Of a DNA stretch of 64,000 nucleotides, positions 10,553-21,518 are shown piece by piece (position 1 is the first letter of the stretch; every line of letters begins with the position of its first letter). Position numbers and translations under genes: made by a program. The notes below the pieces were generated by a model. It ran no database searches. It saw only the letters and a program-made list of their open reading frames with translations, and was not told where the DNA came from. Origin of the DNA: Vesta saturnalis (taxonomy: Eukaryota > Arthropoda > Insecta > Coleoptera > Lampyridae); the NCBI GenBank assembly GCA_036346205.1, contig JARFJB010001945.1:2501-66500 (forward strand). Direction: 5' to 3'.

Positions 10553-11631
10553 TATGCAAGGTCCTGCATCTTAGCTCCCGCCTTCTACTACATATTAGAA
10601 CAAATATTAAAATGGAGCAATAAAATGCTTCCTAGACAGCACATTAAAAAATGTTGTCATAAATACAGGGTGGTCTATAAGTTCATGATAACACAAGCTT
10701 ATCCATTTTTAATGGAACACCCTACGTATTATTCCAGATTAGAATTCTCCTCAACAAAATTTCAGCATCTTATACCAGTGCTTTCAAAGATATGACAATA
10801 TCCAACAAAACATATCGAACATAGATTTTAATTAAACAATTTTTAAATGCCAAATTGATATCAAAAACTTTATTTATACATACATTATCGATCTCACAAT
10901 AATTTTGAAATAAAACTATTCATAAGTTGATCATGTCTAATTTGATGAATTTCTCTGAAATTTTGAAACCTATCAGTATAGTTACAAATATAAGATATGT
11001 ACACTTTTATTCCGCACCAAATAGGAATAAAATATACAGGTGTTCCCTTTAAAAAATATAACTTTTACGCCTAGTTTTGATTAATAACGGGTAGTTTCGG
11101 TTAAATACGAATTTAACTAAAATAGGTAGGTTTGGGTATAGGCAATGTTTAATAAAATTAATAGTGTAGCAACTAAGCTATCCCATGCCGATGAAAAATA
11201 TAGGGTGTTCCATTTGAAAATTTCGAAAAAATCTACGATTCTAGTTTTGGACCATACTGTAAAACCATCTGTATAAAAATAAAATAGACCATATACATAA
11301 AATATCCTACTACAAATAATAATTAATTTCGTTGGTTCTTCAAAGAAACAGAGTGCACATGTCCATTCAGACAAATAAATTGTCATATGTTTGAAATTTT
11401 GTTGAGGTAATGTACGAAGCGAGGAGAATTCAAATCTGAAACAATACATAGATTGTTCCATTAAACAAGTTTGTGTTGTATTGGACATAAGGGCTACCCT
11501 GTATTTGTGAAAATATTTTTAAAATGTGTTGTCTAGCAAGAATTGTATTGCTCCATTTTAATATTTTTGTAACATAAATCATTTAGATGTATTAGAAGGC
11601 GGAAGCTAAGATGCAGGACCCTGTATGCATA
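10553..11631. mobile_element. Fold-back element with roughly 300-bp inverted arms
   Basis: The left arm (about 10553-10830) is repeated inverted in the right arm (about 11340-11631): GGTCCTGCATCTTAGC at 10560 is mirrored by GCTAAGATGCAGGACC at 11605, and AATATTAAAATGGAGCAAT is shared. Both arms contain internal mariner-type motifs such as ACAGGGTG and TTTAATGGAACA. The middle (10830-11340) has no convincing gene. The short ORFs here are only frames through the arms. Probably a non-autonomous DNA transposon. Confidence 0.75.
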
Positions 11632-11641
11632 TGTATAATTC

Positions 11642-11643
<2 letters not shown>

Positions 11644-11706
<63 letters not shown>
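11644..11706. repeat. (TA)n(CA)n microsatellite
   Basis: About 26 TA units followed by a short CA run. It truncates the mariner transposase C-terminus, whose minus-strand frame runs into VYIYIY. Confidence 0.95.
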
Positions 11707-11707
<1 letters not shown>

Positions 11708-11951
11708 CTTGCATATGATAATACCAATCTTGAAAACATTTTTGCCACTCTGAGCGAGGTACCTCCAAAACAAGTACTTCAAAAGCTTCATGTGATGAAA
11801 AACGCTTACCACGCAATTTATTCTTGATGTTTTTGAACACAAAATGTCATTAGGAGACAGATCAGGAGAATATGGGCAATGAGTCATTAGTTTGATATTT
11901 TGACTAGTCAACAATTCTGTAGCTTGTTGTGCTGTGTGCACTTGCATTGTC
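11707..11951 (-). pseudogene. Mos1-like mariner transposase, C-terminal part
   Basis: The minus strand reads DNASAHTAQQATELLTSQ, then MTHCPYSPDLSPND, and in a shifted frame IKNKLRGKRFSSHE and LEVPRSEWQKCFQDW. These are the second and third catalytic-Asp regions and C-terminus of a mariner transposase. There is one frameshift near 11840. It is cut at its first codons (GACAAT) by the element starting at 11952, and its other half lies at 16011-16440. Confidence 0.8.
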
Positions 11952-12698
11952 AGTAGTAGACGGACACCCTCCCCTCCACTTTTTTTATGTCACAAGCCTC
12001 CGAGCTGTGGGGCACCTCGCCTTTAACTTTTTGTGACGTCATTTGACCTTGGGTATTTCCGATGACGTAATCCAGCTTGGGAATTTCCGATGACGCAATT
12101 AGGTTTGGTAATTTCCGATGACGTAATTCAGCTTGGGGATTTCCCATGATGTAATTAGTTCTGGGAATTTCCGATGACGTAATCCAGCTTGGGGATTTCC
12201 GATGACGTAATTAGGTCTGGGATTTCCGATGACTACGCCTTTCACTTTTGACATTGAGAAAGTTGTTTACCTTTAGAAACTGGTTTGCTTTTGGGGCTGG
12301 CCTTGGGCCCGGACCTGCGCGGGAAATCTGAAATTTCAATAAGGCTCCTAATGTTGTCTCATAAGACAGGTGTAGACCTGCGCCCCCCTGATTGGAAATA
12401 GTATGGACCCCTAATGCTACCTCATAAGGCAGGGTCTTGTATTAGGCCTGCACCCCGTGATGGGGAAATAGTACGGGGACTCTAATGCAAACTTGTAAGA
12501 CTGAGCTTGTTTGTGGAGCCATCTAGTGGGGTATGGACTAACGAGTATTTTCTGTAATAACGGTGGCGCCACCTAGTGGTATATTTCAGGGGTTAATAAT
12601 GGTTTGTTTGTGGCGCCATCTAGCGGGGTATGGACTAATGAGTGTTTTCTGTAATAAAAGTGGTACTACCTAGCAGAATATTTCAGGGGGTAATTAGG
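11952..12698 (+). repeat. Left long TIR with about 32-bp tandem repeats
   Basis: Contains a run of TTTCCGATGACGTAATTAGG-like units (about 12050-12235), then a unique block with CATAAGACAGGTGTAGACC, and two GGCGCCA(C/T)CTAG blocks. All are mirrored in 15324-16010. The GATGACGTAAT units contain a CRE-like TGACGT core. Confidence 0.85.
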
Positions 12699-13020
12699 GT
12701 AATTCAGAAAATTATGTCTGATTTATTTTCATATTCAATTACATACACACAAAACTGTTTCATAGAAACGTGTTCATTACCAGTTATAAAAACCTCATTA
12801 AAAAAGGGGTTAATAATGGTTTGTTTGTGGCGCCATCTAGCGGGGTATGGACTAATGAGTGTTTTCTGTAATAAAGGTGGTACTACCTAGCAGAATATTT
12901 CAGGGGGTAATTAGGGTAATTCAGAAAATTATGTCTGATTTATTTTCATATTCAATTACATACACACAAAACTGTTTCATAGAAACGTGTTCATTACCAG
13001 TTATAAAAACCTCATTAAAA
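12587..13020 (+). repeat. Direct duplication, period 217 bp
   Basis: Two nearly identical units start at about 12587 and 12804 (GGGGTTAATAATGGTTTG, then GAAACGTGTTCATTACCAG). The two identical short ORFs at 12642 and 12859 are a by-product of this duplication. Confidence 0.9.
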
Positions 13021-13890
13021 GGTCTGGAAAGTAATAATTACTTATATATAACATAGAGTTAAATTAAGTTAACATGTTTTAAAAATATCAAATTGATATA
13101 ATGGAAATAAAATGCAAAAGGTTTTAATGGTTTATTATTATACGCGAATTAACAATAACTACAAGTTTAAAATCCACGAATACGTACCATCTATTGTAGA
13201 TCTGATTTTATGACGTCACCCTATAAGAGTAATAATACATTTTTAAAAATCTTTATCAACATTTTTGTTAGCAATAGCAAGTAAAACATATATATTAAAA
13301 AATATTACGCATACCTTCAGATGTGCTTTTTCTTTCAACTAATAATAACCATATGTTGAACTGAAATATTTTTATACAACTCACTAAACACGTTTTCTAC
13401 TCATGAATGGTTGGATATAAACTGGCTATTGCTTTCCCTTATTAACCAATTTAGAAAGTAATACACAAAACCTGATTACTGCAACTCGTATTTAGCATTT
13501 ATATTGTACTTATAAATTTACATTCAAAACAAAAAAACGACGATAACATGCTTTTAAAAAAAATTATTTTCACTTTGATCGTGTAAAAGCCAGACTTCAT
13601 CAGTTTTTTATATTGTGTACAAACAAAAATATCACCTAGGTGTTATAAATAAATAACAGTCTTCAAACTGTGTTTTTATATTGTATATGTACATACAAAT
13701 TGCTTTAAACAAACGAGTACCTAATTAAGTAAGCAATCAATTAACATTTTCTGGTTTTACAATGTGATTTTTGTAATAGGATTTATTATAAAAAGGTTGC
13801 GTAATTATCCTCTGTCATAAAAATTGTATTCTAATAAAGAACAAAGACATGTAAAGATAATGACAAGTGTTTTATAATAACAGATTTTAT
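13021..13890. other. No gene; interior of the Polinton-like element
   Basis: AT-rich, with no coding similarity seen on either strand. Confidence 0.5.
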
Positions 13891-13899
13891 TTAGTTAGT

Positions 13900-14095
13900 T
13901 TAACCTGTTAACATGTGCCAAGGTTATTTTTATTTTATAGAAGCGGTCGGCCTTGGAATTTTTTAGTTAGCATGTATCAAGGTTATTAATATTTTATATA
14001 AGTGCTCGGTCGTGGAATTTTTTAAGTTAACATGTATTAGGGTTATTGATATTTTTATAGAACCGGTCGGCCAGGAATTTTTTAAAAAGCTAACA
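13900..14095 (+). repeat. Three tandem units of about 65-70 bp
   Basis: Units share TTAACATGT(G/A), AGGTTATT and GGTCGGCC...GGAATTTTTT. Related sequence (TAGAAGCGGAC...TTTGGAATTC) reappears twice at 25020-25290. Confidence 0.8.
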
Positions 14096-14802
14096 AAGTG
14101 TTTATCTAACATGAGTTTAAATGTCATCCTGCCGAGGACAACTGTTCTTGTTTTTACAATATGGTTTTTATTGTTCATAACGCATTTATTATAAAAAGAG
14201 ATTGCATAATTGTTATTATTACATTTTCTTTTAATCTCTATTTGTAGCCACGAACTCTACCTATATACAAATTTTATTTACAACAACATACTTACTTTAC
14301 CTAGAGAAAAAGTCACCTTCAATCGACCTTGAAGTTAGCATTCGGCCTGTTTTACATTCTAAAAATGGTTAGTTATGGAAAACCCCTATCGACTATAACT
14401 TGGTAGGGATGACGTTTGAGTTTCAATGATTTAAATAGTGCGTTCAGGCACGGTAAAATTCAGGAATGTTCTGAAACTGTTAAAGGTCTCCCTTACTAAT
14501 ATGCAAGCTATTGAGATTGATAGCTTGGTTTGAGTTCCACCATTTTCTTGAGGTGTAAAAATCTTTTTATACCTCGCAAGCTTTTGAGACTGACAGTGTG
14601 CCCCAAGTGCCATCATCATCATCATCTTTCCAGAGAGGACCAGACGCAATCCCCCTGTATTTATTAATACAAGTTACGAGTTCGGGGTAATTCCCTAACA
14701 TTTACGTGTGTATGTATGTTTAAGGTCTTAGAGTATTATTATAGATTAGGATATGTATTATTTTTAATGCAGGTTCTATTGGCCAATTAATGTAATTGTG
14801 AC

Positions 14803-14814
14803 TGTGTGTGTGTG

Positions 14815-14878
<64 letters not shown>

Positions 14879-15058
14879 TGAGTGAGTGAGTGAGTGAGTG
14901 AGTGAGTGCGTGCGTGCGTGCGTGCGTGCGCGCGTGCGCGCGTGCGCGCGTGCGTGCGGTGCGTGTGCGTGTGCGTGTGCGTGTGCGTGTGCGTGTGCGT
15001 GTGCGTGTGCGTGTGCGTGTGCGTGTGCGTGTGCGTGTGCGTGTGCGTGTGTGTGTGT
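14803..15058 (+). repeat. (TG)n, (TGCG)n, (TGAG)n, (GTGTGC)n compound tract
   Basis: Nearly pure alternating purine-pyrimidine tract of 255 bp in successive blocks. The Arg- and His-rich ORFs through it are artefacts. Confidence 0.95.
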
Positions 15059-15323
15059 TACAAGCTAAGGTATTGTTGTACAACGTATACTGAGGTCACA
15101 ACCAAAAAAAAAAATTTTTTTAAGCCCCATCTTAAAAAAGCACTTATATGAATGCTCTACAGGTGTTACAAGCAGTTAATTAGTAAAGTTTACCGAAAAC
15201 ATTTATTACCCATACATCGCGAACAAATCCTTATTAGCTAAAAAATATACTGCCAGGTGACTCCACCCTATTACAGAAAACACTCGCTGTTCCTTACATC
15301 GGTAGATGACTCAGCAATAAGCA

Positions 15324-16010
15324 CTAATTACCCCCTGAATATTCTGCTAGGTAGTACCACATTTGTTACAGAAAATACTCATTAGTCCATACCGCACTAG
15401 ATGGCGCCACAAACAAACCATGATTAACCCCTGAAATATACCACTGGGTGGCGCCACCTTTATTACAGAAAATACTCATTAGTCCATACCCACTTGATGG
15501 CTCCACAAACAAGCTCTGTCTTACAAGTTATCATTAGAGTCCCCTATTTCCCCATCACGGGGCGCAGGCCTAATACAACACCCTGTCTGATGAGGTAGCA
15601 TTAGGGGTCCATACTATTTCCAATCAGGGTGGCGCAGGCCTACACCTGTCTTATGAGATAACATTAAGAACCTTATTGAAATTTCAGATTTCCCGAGCAG
15701 GTCCGCGCCCAAGGCCAGCCCCAAAAGCAAACCAGTTTCACAAGGTAAACAACTTTCTCAATGTCAAAAGTAAAAGTCATCGGAAATCCCCAGACCTAAT
15801 TACATCATCCGAAATCCCCAACCTCAATTACGTCATCGGAAATTCCCAAAACTAATTACGTCATCGAATCTCCCCAAGCTGATTTACGTCATCGGAAATT
15901 ACCAAACCTAATTACGTCAGCAGAAATCCCCAAGATGGATTACGTCATCGGAAATCCCCAAGGTCAAATGACGTCACAAAAAGTGCAGCGGAGGGTGTCC
16001 GTCTACAACT
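15324..16010 (-). repeat. Right long TIR of the Polinton-like element
   Basis: Inverted copy of 11952-12698, ending in a run of CATCGGAAAT units (about 15775-15970) and GTGTCCGTCTACAACT. Confidence 0.85.
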
Positions 16011-16440
16011 ATTGTCATTATTCAGAATGATTCGCTTATTTATATTGTTTTTTTCTAATTTCACCGATCACTTGGGAGAGACAAATTCAAGTATTATTGC
16101 TGTTTAGTTTCAGGTTCATATGAATATATCCATGTTTCGTCACCTGTTGCAATATAATGTACATAATTTGAAAAACTATGGTCAAATTTTTGCAGCATTT
16201 CCAGACACCACTTGCTTTTTTTTAGTTTCTGTCAGATAGTGAGGAATCCAACGACCGCAAAGCTTCCTGACATTTAAATGTAGTTTCAAAATGGTATATA
16301 TTTGTTTTGCCGCAATGCCTAAGGATGCCTGTAAATCACTGTATGTTGCAACTTTATTTTTTCCACGAAACCATATCGAACTTCACAAAAAAATCATCTC
16401 GCGAAAATCACCATTCGAAATATCCATTTTTTCACAAAGT
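16011..16440 (-). pseudogene. Mos1-like mariner transposase, N-terminal part
   Basis: The minus strand starts MDISNGDFREMIF near 16425, then shows ASLGIAAKQIYTILKLHLNV and RKLCGRWIPHYLTET, characteristic of Mos1-type mariners, though most of the second helix-turn-helix is deleted. It ends with a decayed GDETWIYSYEPE-like stretch and stops. After removing 11952-16010 it joins the C-terminal half at 11951 through the duplicated ATTGTC. Confidence 0.78.
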
Positions 16441-16559
16441 TACTACTTTTAAAATTCTACTGAAATGAAACTGCTTTGTTTACAATCCAACTGGCAGTTG
16501 TACTAAAGGTATAAAGTGTCAAATTTTACGATTATGAAAATCGCAAAACCTTAGCACTG

Positions 16560-18330
16560 CAAGGAGTCCTTGATTATGCGAACTTTATCAGTGATCCTCC
16601 TATATACGTTCCGCTTTCCCTTTTTTGCAGCTGGTAGTTTCACTTTCTCTTTTCTGCACTTTGTTCTTTTTCCTGAACACTATTGGTTGGCATTGGTTTG
16701 CTTTTTAATACGGTTACTGGTAGTCGTACTACGTCGTCCATTGTATTCACGCTCCTTGGATTCTTTTCCATTTTTCTATGGCTTCTCTTATTATTCTAAC
16801 TGTTGCTTGTTCGATGTTGGCCCAAGGTCTGGTGTTGTCGAAGTTTATTTTGTGACCAGTGCTCGTTGATGTTTCTTAATCTTGTTTACATGTTCCTCTT
16901 TCCTTGTATTTAATTTTCTAATTGTTTACCTGATGTAAGGACATATCGCAATCTCTACAAGTAATTTCGTATACTCCTTGGTTCTCCAAATCAATGTGGT
17001 CCTTAGGGTTTTGCAGAATGTTGGCTATTTCCTAGTGTGTTTTGAATATAGTTTTCACCTGTTGTTTTTTTAAATGATACTTATTTTATCCGTCGTTCCT
17101 TTGATTAGGGCATATTTTACATTATTTAATTCTTCATTGAGATTTTCTTGGTCCGCTAACTGTTTCGATCGATGGACTAACGTTGATATTACCGATTTCA
17201 GCTGTGTTGGATGGTGGTGGGAATCTGCATTAATGTATCTGTCCGTGTGTGTCGACTTGCGATATACTATGTATCCCAATTGGTTGTTTTCTTTCTTTCT
17301 TATTGGCACGTCAAAAAATGACGTCCCTCTTTTTCTGCTTCCACGGTGAACTGGATTTTTGGATGTAGCTGATTGATTTAATTTTTCCTTTCCGTGGCTC
17401 CAGATTACAAATGTGTCAATCACACACCTCAACCACATAATTGGTTTGTCCTTTGCTGATTTTACAAGCACGTTTTTCAACCGATATCCTTGATATATAA
17501 AATATGCGTTTTGTAAGCAGTGTCTCTCAAGATGTATTGTGTGCGATGGTGGCTTGTACTTCGATTCTATTAACTATAGTGATTCTTCAACTGGAACGTT
17601 TGTACATAGTGAAACCACATCAAAGCTTACTTACATCTCGTAGTATATCCAAGAAGCGTTGTGACTTTCTTACGTATGACGTTATTTTGTCTGCCAAATA
17701 TCTTGCGAGTTGCTGTAATAGGAATCTTATTGAACTCATAATTGATACGCCTTCCTAGTATACCTTTGGTAACCCAAATTTTAAGGCACCTAAAATTCAC
17801 TTTTTCGTTTGGTATCAATGTTTTCTTGATCTCGTCATCTATTAGCCATTCCATGATTTCCATTTTCGTGGTTACGTTTCCTTTGTCTGCAGACGCAATA
17901 GCAATTTCCTGGTTCTTTTTAAGTTTTTCTAAGGCCTTGTGTTCTTCCATGGTTATATTTTGCTTTGGTGACTTTGACTTGCGTAAAATTTGCAGTTCGG
18001 TATAGTTGAGTGCGTGGCTTGAAACATTTGTTACCACGCTTGTTGCTTTTATTTTAAACCCGAGACGGCATATTTTTGTTCTTGTTTTTTAAGTTCTGAA
18101 ACTTCTTCTTCTGCTTTTCATTTGTCAATATTTGGTTTGTTTCTGCTCGATATTCTGCAAACTGGTCCATGGTTCTTCACAATATTTGTTGAATAGGGTT
18201 GCTCAGACGCAAATTTAATTGTAGGAATTCTTTGTTGTTGGAATCCAATAATTGTCTGGTGCTGTGAATATACTTCTGTATCAGCCCAAAACTGGTTCTT
18301 CGTAGTATCTACTCCGTCGGATAGCTCTTC
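16560..18330 (-). pseudogene. Penelope-like element (RT plus GIY-YIG endonuclease), decayed
   Basis: Minus-strand pieces in order: an N-terminal region around 18050-18250 (EFLQLNLRLSNPIQQIL); 17627-18037 (HALNYTELQILRKSKSPKQ, then KNQEIAIASADKGN); 17070-17480 with the RT thumb and palm (WLRCVIDTFVIWSHG, then YRKSTHTDRYINADSHHHP); 16870-17010 with the GIY-YIG entry (QGVYEITCRDCDMS); and 16600-16870 with the endonuclease end (ARIIREAIE-like). PLEs encode a telomerase-related RT and a GIY-YIG nuclease and insert by target priming. The RT active site is damaged (VIDTF where YVDDTF is expected). Several frameshifts and an internal deletion. Confidence 0.85.
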
Positions 18331-18359
18331 TTGTGAAACAATAGCTGCATACTTGAATT

Positions 18360-18712
18360 ATTTTCTTGCTTCTACATCGTTTAGGAGAGTGAGATGGCAA
18401 AGCAACACACTTCTCTTAGATTTTAAGACTGTTTCTATTAACACAACGTTTCGGCAAAGTTACATTTGCCATCTTCAAGTCTGTAACTGTGGGCTGTTGC
18501 TTCTAGTTACTTGTACTGAACTGTTTTCTATTGGTGTCTGTTGCTCTTTATATTGTAGTGAAACTATCAGCTACAAAAAAGGAAAGTGGAACATATATAA
18601 GGAGCAACAGACACCAGTAGAAAGCAGTTCAGTACGAGCAACCAGAAACAGGGGCCGACAGTTACAGACCTGAAAATTGCAAATGTGACTTTGCGAAACG
18701 TTTTATATATAA
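18360..18712. repeat. PLE-type terminal repeat pair in inverted orientation
   Basis: The half 18440-18545 is the reverse complement of 18600-18700: GAGCAACAGACACCAGTAGAAAGCAG is mirrored by TTCTATTGGTGTCTGTTGCTC. Each arm carries a hairpin-GAAACG motif (GGCAAA...TTTGCCGAAACG on the minus strand near 18450-18477; GCAAA...TTTGCGAAACG on the plus strand near 18678-18700). The (TA)n tract follows at once. Confidence 0.75.
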
Positions 18713-18715
18713 AAG

Positions 18716-18777
<62 letters not shown>
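18716..18777. repeat. (TA)n microsatellite
   Basis: Uninterrupted TA tract of about 61 bp next to the PLE terminal repeat. Confidence 0.97.
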
Positions 18778-18780
<3 letters not shown>

Positions 18781-19390
18781 CTAATGTATACAACACTATT
18801 CTCTATAATACAATATTTATTTTTGGCTTAACCACTTCGGTACGAAATACCTAATTCTGAATAAATTTATATTACTCAAATACCGATATTTCATCTTCGT
18901 TCGTCAAGTATGAAAATCAAGATTGTATTAAAAGTTAATTTTTTTCCGTTGACATCATTTGTTTAAATTAATTTTTGTAATTGAATTACAAAATGTCGTC
19001 CTTTTGACATACATTTTAATTGTCAAAGGTGGTTCGTTTTAACGCAATTGTTAACATGAAATTTTATGTTAGCACTTATGGTAAAACGAAATTTCAATTT
19101 TTGAGGAACACAATGTAAAAAAATGTTAATAATTTTTAAGGAACGTATTGTAAATAAATCTAAACGATTGATTATTTTTATTCAGAAATTACAATTATTT
19201 GTTAGGAAAATTAAAAGTACAATTTGAGAAATGAGAAACACCTACTCGTAATATTTTGACAAATATTTATTGACATTGACGCTGCAGTAACAAACAATGC
19301 TAGTGAGTATTTCCTTTTATATCCCCATCTCTATAGTAAAATACCATCTCTACATCTTACTTTAATCGAAATAATTCTAAAACGTATCGA
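18778..19390. other. No gene recognised
   Basis: AT-rich, with no coding similarity seen. Confidence 0.5.
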
Positions 19391-19394
19391 ATGT

Positions 19395-19560
19395 AATAAC
19401 TTTCCACAATAGTAAACTTTGACAAAATTGTTTACAACATCTTTAACAATTTTAACAGATATTACTACTGACGAAGATAACTGTAAGTGTTATCGAAACG
19501 TTTCGATTGTATAATTTAAAATACACCATTAAAAAAACCCAAAAAAGGTAAGTATTTTAA
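19395..19560 (+). ncRNA. Hammerhead-like repeat, copy 1
   Basis: Near-copy of 27640-27795. The core CTGACGA (19468-19474) is followed by a perfect stem GATAAC/GTTATC (19476-19481 with 19489-19494) and GAAA (19495-19498), the order of hammerhead catalytic-core elements. A convincing stem I and cleavage triplet could not be drawn by eye, so activity is unproven. Hammerhead motifs are known in PLE terminal repeats. Confidence 0.5.
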
Positions 19561-19898
19561 TTTTCCACAATGATTAAGTTACAAAAATTCTTGTATAAAA
19601 CATGGCGCAAGAGTAGTTATTGTTTTTTTCACTCATTTAATGCAAAAAACGCACTTATTTTGCAACTTGATATATAAATATCTATTTTAACACTTATTTC
19701 GTTTTAAATTACACAAAAGCTATTTTAGAGACGTAATTAGTTATCTTTTTTAAAGGTATTTTCACTTTTCTCAATAAAGTTAGCAGTTTTTGAGATATTC
19801 ACAAAATGTACTTTAACGGCGTCTATATAATGTCTTTATTTGTAAATAAATTGTAACCAAAATTTGATAGAACCGCAATATTTTAAAAGTAACTCTAA

Positions 19899-19904
<6 letters not shown>
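19561..19904. other. No gene recognised
   Basis: AT-rich sequence leading into the (TA)n tract. Confidence 0.5.
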
Positions 19905-19966
<62 letters not shown>

Positions 19967-20046
19967 CCACGCAAGCACGCACGCACGCACGCACGCACGC
20001 ATGCACCCACGCACGCACGCACGCGCGAAAGCAAGCAAGCAAGCAA

Positions 20047-20078
<32 letters not shown>

Positions 20079-20100
20079 GCACGCACGCACGCACGCACGC
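19905..20100. repeat. (TA)n followed by (ACGC)n compound tract
   Basis: About 53 bp of TA, then about 140 bp of GCAC/ACGC units with a GCAA variant block. ORFs through it are artefacts. The tract abuts the Tc1 left end. Confidence 0.95.
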
Positions 20101-20980
20101 ACAAAGTAATGATTAAAATTTTAAAATAAAAAAGTAAACCACTGATGATATGGAATTGCAACAGGCTCCATCACATTAGCAATGTAACTGACTACGTTTA
20201 AGTTGCCGTTAATGGGGCTAAGGTTAATTTACTACTAACTTATTGCACCCCATTCCATTACTCTTGGTTTGAAGACTTTTCCGCGCTTACGCCTGATTCT
20301 CTGACGACCGTCGTAGCCCCACAAAAAACTCGAGACTCGTAGCTAAACACAACTTGATGCCATTCATGAGAATAATTTGCTTTTTTGTTGCTTCATTCTA
20401 GTCTGCGGGTACGTCAAGTGGAATAAGAGGAAGGCACAGGAATGGACGGTACGAATGCAGTCCATAAGACCTTGTTCGGCAATAAAGAGGTAACATAGAC
20501 ATTCTGCGTCCTGCATCTCTCACCTAGTTCATTGCGATTGACCATGTTATTCAAAGTATGTCTCTTCTGGCCAAAAATCTTAAACGGCGTTTTTCGTGAT
20601 CTGTAGTCACCCGAGGACGTCCAGATCCAGAGCTGCGCTATTGTACCCTTTCATCGCACTAACATCTTACCACAGTTGCAACATCATAATTTATACAGTC
20701 AGCAATCTCTCTATATGAAAGTCCCGCCTCTCTTATACCAATAATACGGGCACGTTGAAAGTCATGTAGGTGTCAGAAATTTGTACGTTGTCGAACTCTT
20801 AGCATTCTTAAATTTTCACAGTGCAACAGTGGAGAAAATAGTCACAAAATTGACAGTTATTACACACCAATAGCTTGTTTTATAAAATTTATTCTTACCT
20901 AAGTGACAACAAAGAAATGCAAAAAAAAAACAAAAAAGGATGTATAGGTTCTATTTTAATTTTAATCATTACTTTGTTTC
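20101..20980 (-). mobile_element. Tc1-like transposon
   Basis: Short inverted ends: AAAGTAATGATTAAAATT near 20104 and AATTTTAATCATTACTTT near 20958. The unit of about 0.88 kb between them encodes a degraded Tc1 transposase on the minus strand. The left target duplication is obscured by the (ACGC)n expansion. Confidence 0.75.
20165..20800 (-). pseudogene. Tc1-family transposase, degraded
   Basis: The minus strand shows RARIIGIREAGLSYREIADC, then a helix-turn-helix block ending GSGRPRVTTDHEKRRLRFLA, followed after a deletion by SHEWHQVVFSYESRVFCGA, the region of the first catalytic Asp (here FSYES where FSDES is expected). Stops follow. Such enzymes cut and paste at TA sites. The third catalytic block is missing. 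Confidence 0.8.
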
Positions 20981-21518
20981 ATGAAAATTGGCTGTTTTGA
21001 AAATTTCATTCAAATTGATCAACAATTTCCATGTGTTGCGATTTTTATAGAATGAATTCGTGGGAAAAAATTACTTATTGCGACATGCTACGACTAAGTT
21101 TTATGATATTATGTGTAATAAAACTGTTTCGTTTGGTAAACATCAAGATGTACATTAAGTGCTCTTTTAATTATCTATTATGCCACATTATAGGAATGTC
21201 TTTTCCGCCAGTCCGTTTACTCTTACGAGGTTTTTAAGCGGAACGGATTGACGTAGAATATGCGGGTTTCTTTAAAATATTACTTAGGACACTAGTAACT
21301 ATGACTACTAATACGGTTTACCTTGAGGTCACATGTGAAAGTCAAGATCTAAAAAATACACGTACAGATGCTCGTTAAGAGAATGTTATACTTTTGCGAA
21401 AATCACACGGATTTTGACCAGAAATGTCAGAATCGTTATTTATGCAAGGATCTCGACGTAAAAGCGTCCAAAGGCATGATTTCAATGTGCAATAAATAAA
21501 TGTTATGATCTTGAAGGG
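20981..21518. other. No gene recognised
   Basis: AT-rich, with no coding similarity seen. Confidence 0.5.

Larger units (their letters stand above)
11952..16010. mobile_element. Polinton/Maverick-like non-autonomous element (4.06 kb)
   Basis: The ends are AGTAGTAGACGGACACC... and ...GGTGTCCGTCTACAACT, flanked by the identical hexamer ATTGTC (11946-11951 and 16011-16016). The TIRs are about 700 bp (11952-12698 and 15324-16010). Six-base duplications, 5'-AG ends and TIRs of hundreds of bases containing tandem repeats are the published hallmarks of Polintons. No polymerase, integrase, ATPase or capsid gene is present; the interior is repeats and AT-rich DNA. It sits exactly inside a mariner transposase. 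Known Polintons are 15-20 kb, so this would be an internally deleted derivative; an unrelated fold-back transposon with 6-bp duplications remains possible. Confidence 0.7.

Noticed and set aside
12642..13056. Two identical ORFs starting MFSVIKVVLPSRIFQG
   Set aside because: Identical only because of the 217-bp noncoding duplication; no family similarity.
14787..15151. Arg/Thr- and Cys/Val-rich ORFs
   Set aside because: They are artefacts of the (TGCG)n and (GTGTGC)n tract.
16570..16869. Plus-strand 99-codon hydrophobic ORF
   Set aside because: It is antisense to the C-terminal part of the minus-strand PLE endonuclease.
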